From Phytoactinopolyspora endophytica (GTDB lineage: Bacteria; Actinomycetota; Actinomycetes; Jiangellales; Jiangellaceae), in assembly GCF_004138495.1 (NCBI RefSeq), contig NZ_ML142849.1:322355-338259 (forward strand): a stretch of DNA of 15,905 bases, read 5' to 3'. Positions 14,560 through 15,905 of the stretch are shown piece by piece. Made by a program: the position numbers and the translations under genes. The notes below the pieces were generated by a model. The model made no database searches. It was not told the DNA's origin and worked only from the letters and a program-made list of their open reading frames with translations. Positions within the stretch are counted from its first letter, which is position 1; every line of letters starts with the position of its first letter.

Positions 14560-14685
14560 GTCTCTGCCTCCACCACAGACCACGGGTTCACGGCATGCAT
14601 CCAGGTCTCGGAGGTTAGTTCGCGCGAGCATGCCCCGATCGTCCCGGTGAGGCACTCCTCATCGCACTGACCTTACGGGGACCAA

Positions 14686-14940
14686 TCAAGCGACCCATAG
14701 AACACGCAGCACGACCACACGGCGTTGGTCTTCGAGGATCATGTAGATGACGACACCCTCGCCTTGCTTTCCGAACGCGTGCGTTCTCATGTTCGCTTCG
14801 GGTCGCTGACGGTTATACGCTTCACCACTCCAGGGAGCGACTTCGAGCAACGCCATCATTTCGGCATACGAGCTCAGGGCATCTTCCGGTAGAGCGGCTA
14901 CCTGCTCCAGCGCCTCGGGGTAGGTCTCGACCGCGTACAC
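14686..14940 (-). CDS. RelE/ParE-like toxin of a type II toxin-antitoxin-like pair
   Basis: This 84-residue protein has the size and pattern of RelE/ParE-fold proteins: an N-terminal strand and helix (YAVETYPEALEQVAALPEDALSSYAEM), a Trp-containing loop (EVAPWSGEAYN), and C-terminal strands (GEGVVIYMILEDQRRVVVLRVLWV). Members typically cleave mRNA on the ribosome or poison gyrase; which applies cannot be told here. The GTG start at 14940 follows the stop of the partner gene without a gap (TAAGTG), so the two are surely co-translated. Gene order partner-first, toxin-second fits most type II modules. Confidence 0.72.
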   Translation of the reverse strand: MYAVETYPEALEQVAALPEDALSSYAEMMALLEVAPWSGEAYNRQRPEANMRTHAFGKQGEGVVIYMILEDQRRVVVLRVLWVA

Positions 14941-15252
14941 TTACAGGCCCAGCCTGGCCTTTGTCACGTTCCACGATTCTGTGGTGATGTTGCCGCCCGA
15001 CGCGAGCTGCTCGGCATTTCGGAGCATCTGTCGATGTGCCCGATCGTCTTGAGACGACCACGCCACGCGCTGCCAGCGCCGCAACAAGGCAAGGACGCCT
15101 GTCAGATCCAGCGTCTCGGTAGCCTCCGCCATCGCCTGCCGAAACTCACGATCAAAGTCGCCAGCCTCCTCAGTCAACAACGCCGCTCGGATCGCCCGAG
15201 GCGTCGCCTCCGGCGGATACTGCTGTCCGTAGAACTCAGCGCCGACAGTCAT
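14941..15252 (-). CDS. DUF6247-like protein, probable antitoxin
   Basis: The 103-residue protein contains ATPRAIRAALLTEEAGDFDREF and LDLTGVLALLRRWQRVAW, matching the pattern I associate with DUF6247, a small actinobacterial family often next to RelE-like genes. It is likely the cognate antitoxin. No classical DNA-binding fold is evident by eye. ATG 15252 is preferred over GTG 15273 because TATCAT, a good -10 element (15264-15259), lies six bases upstream of it, which would make the message leaderless, a common actinobacterial arrangement. A 14-base perfect palindrome overlaps both the -10 and the start codon. Confidence 0.68.
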   Translation of the reverse strand: MTVGAEFYGQQYPPEATPRAIRAALLTEEAGDFDREFRQAMAEATETLDLTGVLALLRRWQRVAWSSQDDRAHRQMLRNAEQLASGGNITTESWNVTKARLGL

Positions 15253-15264
15253 GACGTCATGATA
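15249..15264 (-). promoter_or_regulatory. -10 element and perfect palindrome at the toxin-antitoxin start
   Basis: TCATGACGTCATGA (15249-15262) is a perfect 14-base palindrome. It contains the proposed ATG and most of the -10 element TATCAT (15264-15259). Toxin-antitoxin complexes often repress their own promoter by binding such sites. No clear -35 is visible. Confidence 0.5.
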
Positions 15265-15315
15265 GCCAGCCACACCGACGATGCCACGGATCGCGCGGCC
15301 TTGTGAACGAAAGTA

Positions 15316-15333
15316 GCTGAATGTGGGTTCAGC
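15316..15333 (-). terminator. Small hairpin after the epimerase gene
   Basis: GCTGAA (15316-15321) and TTCAGC (15328-15333) form a perfect six-base stem with a six-base loop, seven bases past the epimerase stop. It is short and lacks a T-run, so termination is only possible. Confidence 0.35.
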
Positions 15334-15339
15334 CGGGCG

Positions 15340-15905
15340 TCAGCCGCCTGCGGCGTCGGTGATCAGCCGGGCGGCCTCGGCGACGAGGGCGGTGCCGTCG
15401 GTATAGGGCGAGCGCCAGATGGCCAGTGCTGAACTGGCCTGCGAGGTGAGGACGTCCCGGGTGAACGCTTCCACGCCGAACGGACCGGTGTAGCCGGCCT
15501 CGAGCGCGGTGGCGACAATGCGGGGAATGTCGACCACGCCGGTCATCAGCGGGCCACGGCCGGACTGGCCGAATTCGAGATAGCCGAGCCTGGGTGCCGC
15601 CAGGCGGATGGCGGCGGCCATGTCGGCCTCCTCGACAGCCATATGAAAGGTGTCGAGGTGGATGCGCAGATGGTCCGAGCCGCTCAGGCGGATGTAGTCC
15701 AGGGCTTGTGCAGCGGTGTTGATCGCCGCGGTCTCGTAGCGGTTGAGAACCTCGAAGGTCATCATGATGCCGGCCTCGTGTGCCTCGTCGGCGATCTGGC
15801 CCACCAGTAGGGCCGAGCGCTGCAGGGACTGCCGGGGGAACGGCCCGCCCGGTGGGCCGAAGAGGCCATAGGGCACGCCGTTGAGCTGGTCCGAGCCGAG
15901 CTCGG
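15340..15905 (-). CDS. Sugar epimerase/isomerase, xylose-isomerase-like TIM barrel (N-terminus beyond window)
   Basis: The frame is open through the right edge, so the N-terminal part is missing; about 188 residues remain. The fragment begins LGSDQLNGVPYGLFGPPGG and follows the D-tagatose 3-epimerase / sugar phosphate isomerase pattern. FEVLNRYE supplies the first metal-binding Glu (codon 15751-15753), LDTFHM the Asp (15652-15654) and a His (15643-15645), and GVEAF the final Glu (15469-15471). The usual segment like GHVHIGESNRG reads here GYLEFGQSGRG: the metal-ligand His is replaced by Glu (15574-15576) and the following Glu by Gln, while the Arg is kept. It would interconvert ketoses or related sugar acids in the cytoplasm. 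Belonging to the pectin locus is uncertain because the toxin-antitoxin pair lies between. Confidence 0.85.
   Translation of the reverse strand, partial: ELGSDQLNGVPYGLFGPPGGPFPRQSLQRSALLVGQIADEAHEAGIMMTFEVLNRYETAAINTAAQALDYIRLSGSDHLRIHLDTFHMAVEEADMAAAIRLAAPRLGYLEFGQSGRGPLMTGVVDIPRIVATALEAGYTGPFGVEAFTRDVLTSQASSALAIWRSPYTDGTALVAEAARLITDAAGG

Larger units (their letters stand above)
14190..14685. other. Gene-poor stretch between regulator and toxin-antitoxin pair
   Basis: About 500 bases with no convincing long gene. Composition is less GC-rich than the flanks, and the reading frames present are short, overlapping and without family resemblance. It holds one small possible gene (14338-14469, minus) and a cluster of inverted and direct repeats (14516-14559). 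It may be the eroded remnant of transferred DNA that came with the module to its right. Confidence 0.5.

Overview
The window looks like chromosome of a high-GC Gram-positive bacterium (Actinomycetota). The GC-rich third codon positions, GTG starts, an ABC importer without its own ATPase, a LacI-type regulator and a DUF6247-like protein all point that way. No rRNA or tRNA gene is visible, and I cannot name a genus.

Layout. (a) 1-2937, plus strand: the 3' part of an unrecognised gene, then a GH95 alpha-L-fucosidase-type glycosidase that starts inside its stop codon. What appears to be the original 3' end of the first gene lies stranded beyond the GH95 stop, followed by a strong hairpin. The GH95 gene therefore seems to have landed in the tail of the older gene. 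(b) 2938-10287, minus strand: a tightly packed operon, in transcription order permease (LplB/YteP type), DUF624 (YesL-like) membrane protein, lipoprotein solute-binding protein, GH28 polygalacturonase, small DUF4064-like membrane protein, permease (LplC/YtcP type) and secreted PL1 pectate lyase. (c) 10288-10603: a divergent control region with four related inverted repeats built on GGRAACCGRTTCC, read here as LacI-family operators. (d) 10604-14148, plus strand: an overlapping pair of a GH43 glycosidase and an unusual 658-residue protein, a full LacI-family repressor fused to a DUF6807 (PmoA-like) domain. (e) 14149-15339: a gene-poor stretch with inverted repeats, then a minus-strand pair resembling a toxin-antitoxin module (RelE/ParE-like toxin, DUF6247-like partner). 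(f) 15340 to the right edge, minus strand: the C-terminal part of a TIM-barrel sugar epimerase/isomerase with a changed metal site.

How it may work together (inference): the secreted PL1 cuts pectin outside the cell. The lipoprotein and two permeases import the oligogalacturonides, using an ATPase encoded elsewhere. Signal-less GH28, GH43 and GH95 enzymes trim backbone and side-chain sugars in the cytoplasm. The LacI-DUF6807 protein is the obvious candidate to bind the four operators and control both divergent units, including its own gene.

Most noteworthy: the LacI-DUF6807 fusion with its matching operator set, the scar of the GH95 insertion, and the apparently leaderless toxin-antitoxin pair whose start lies in a perfect palindrome.
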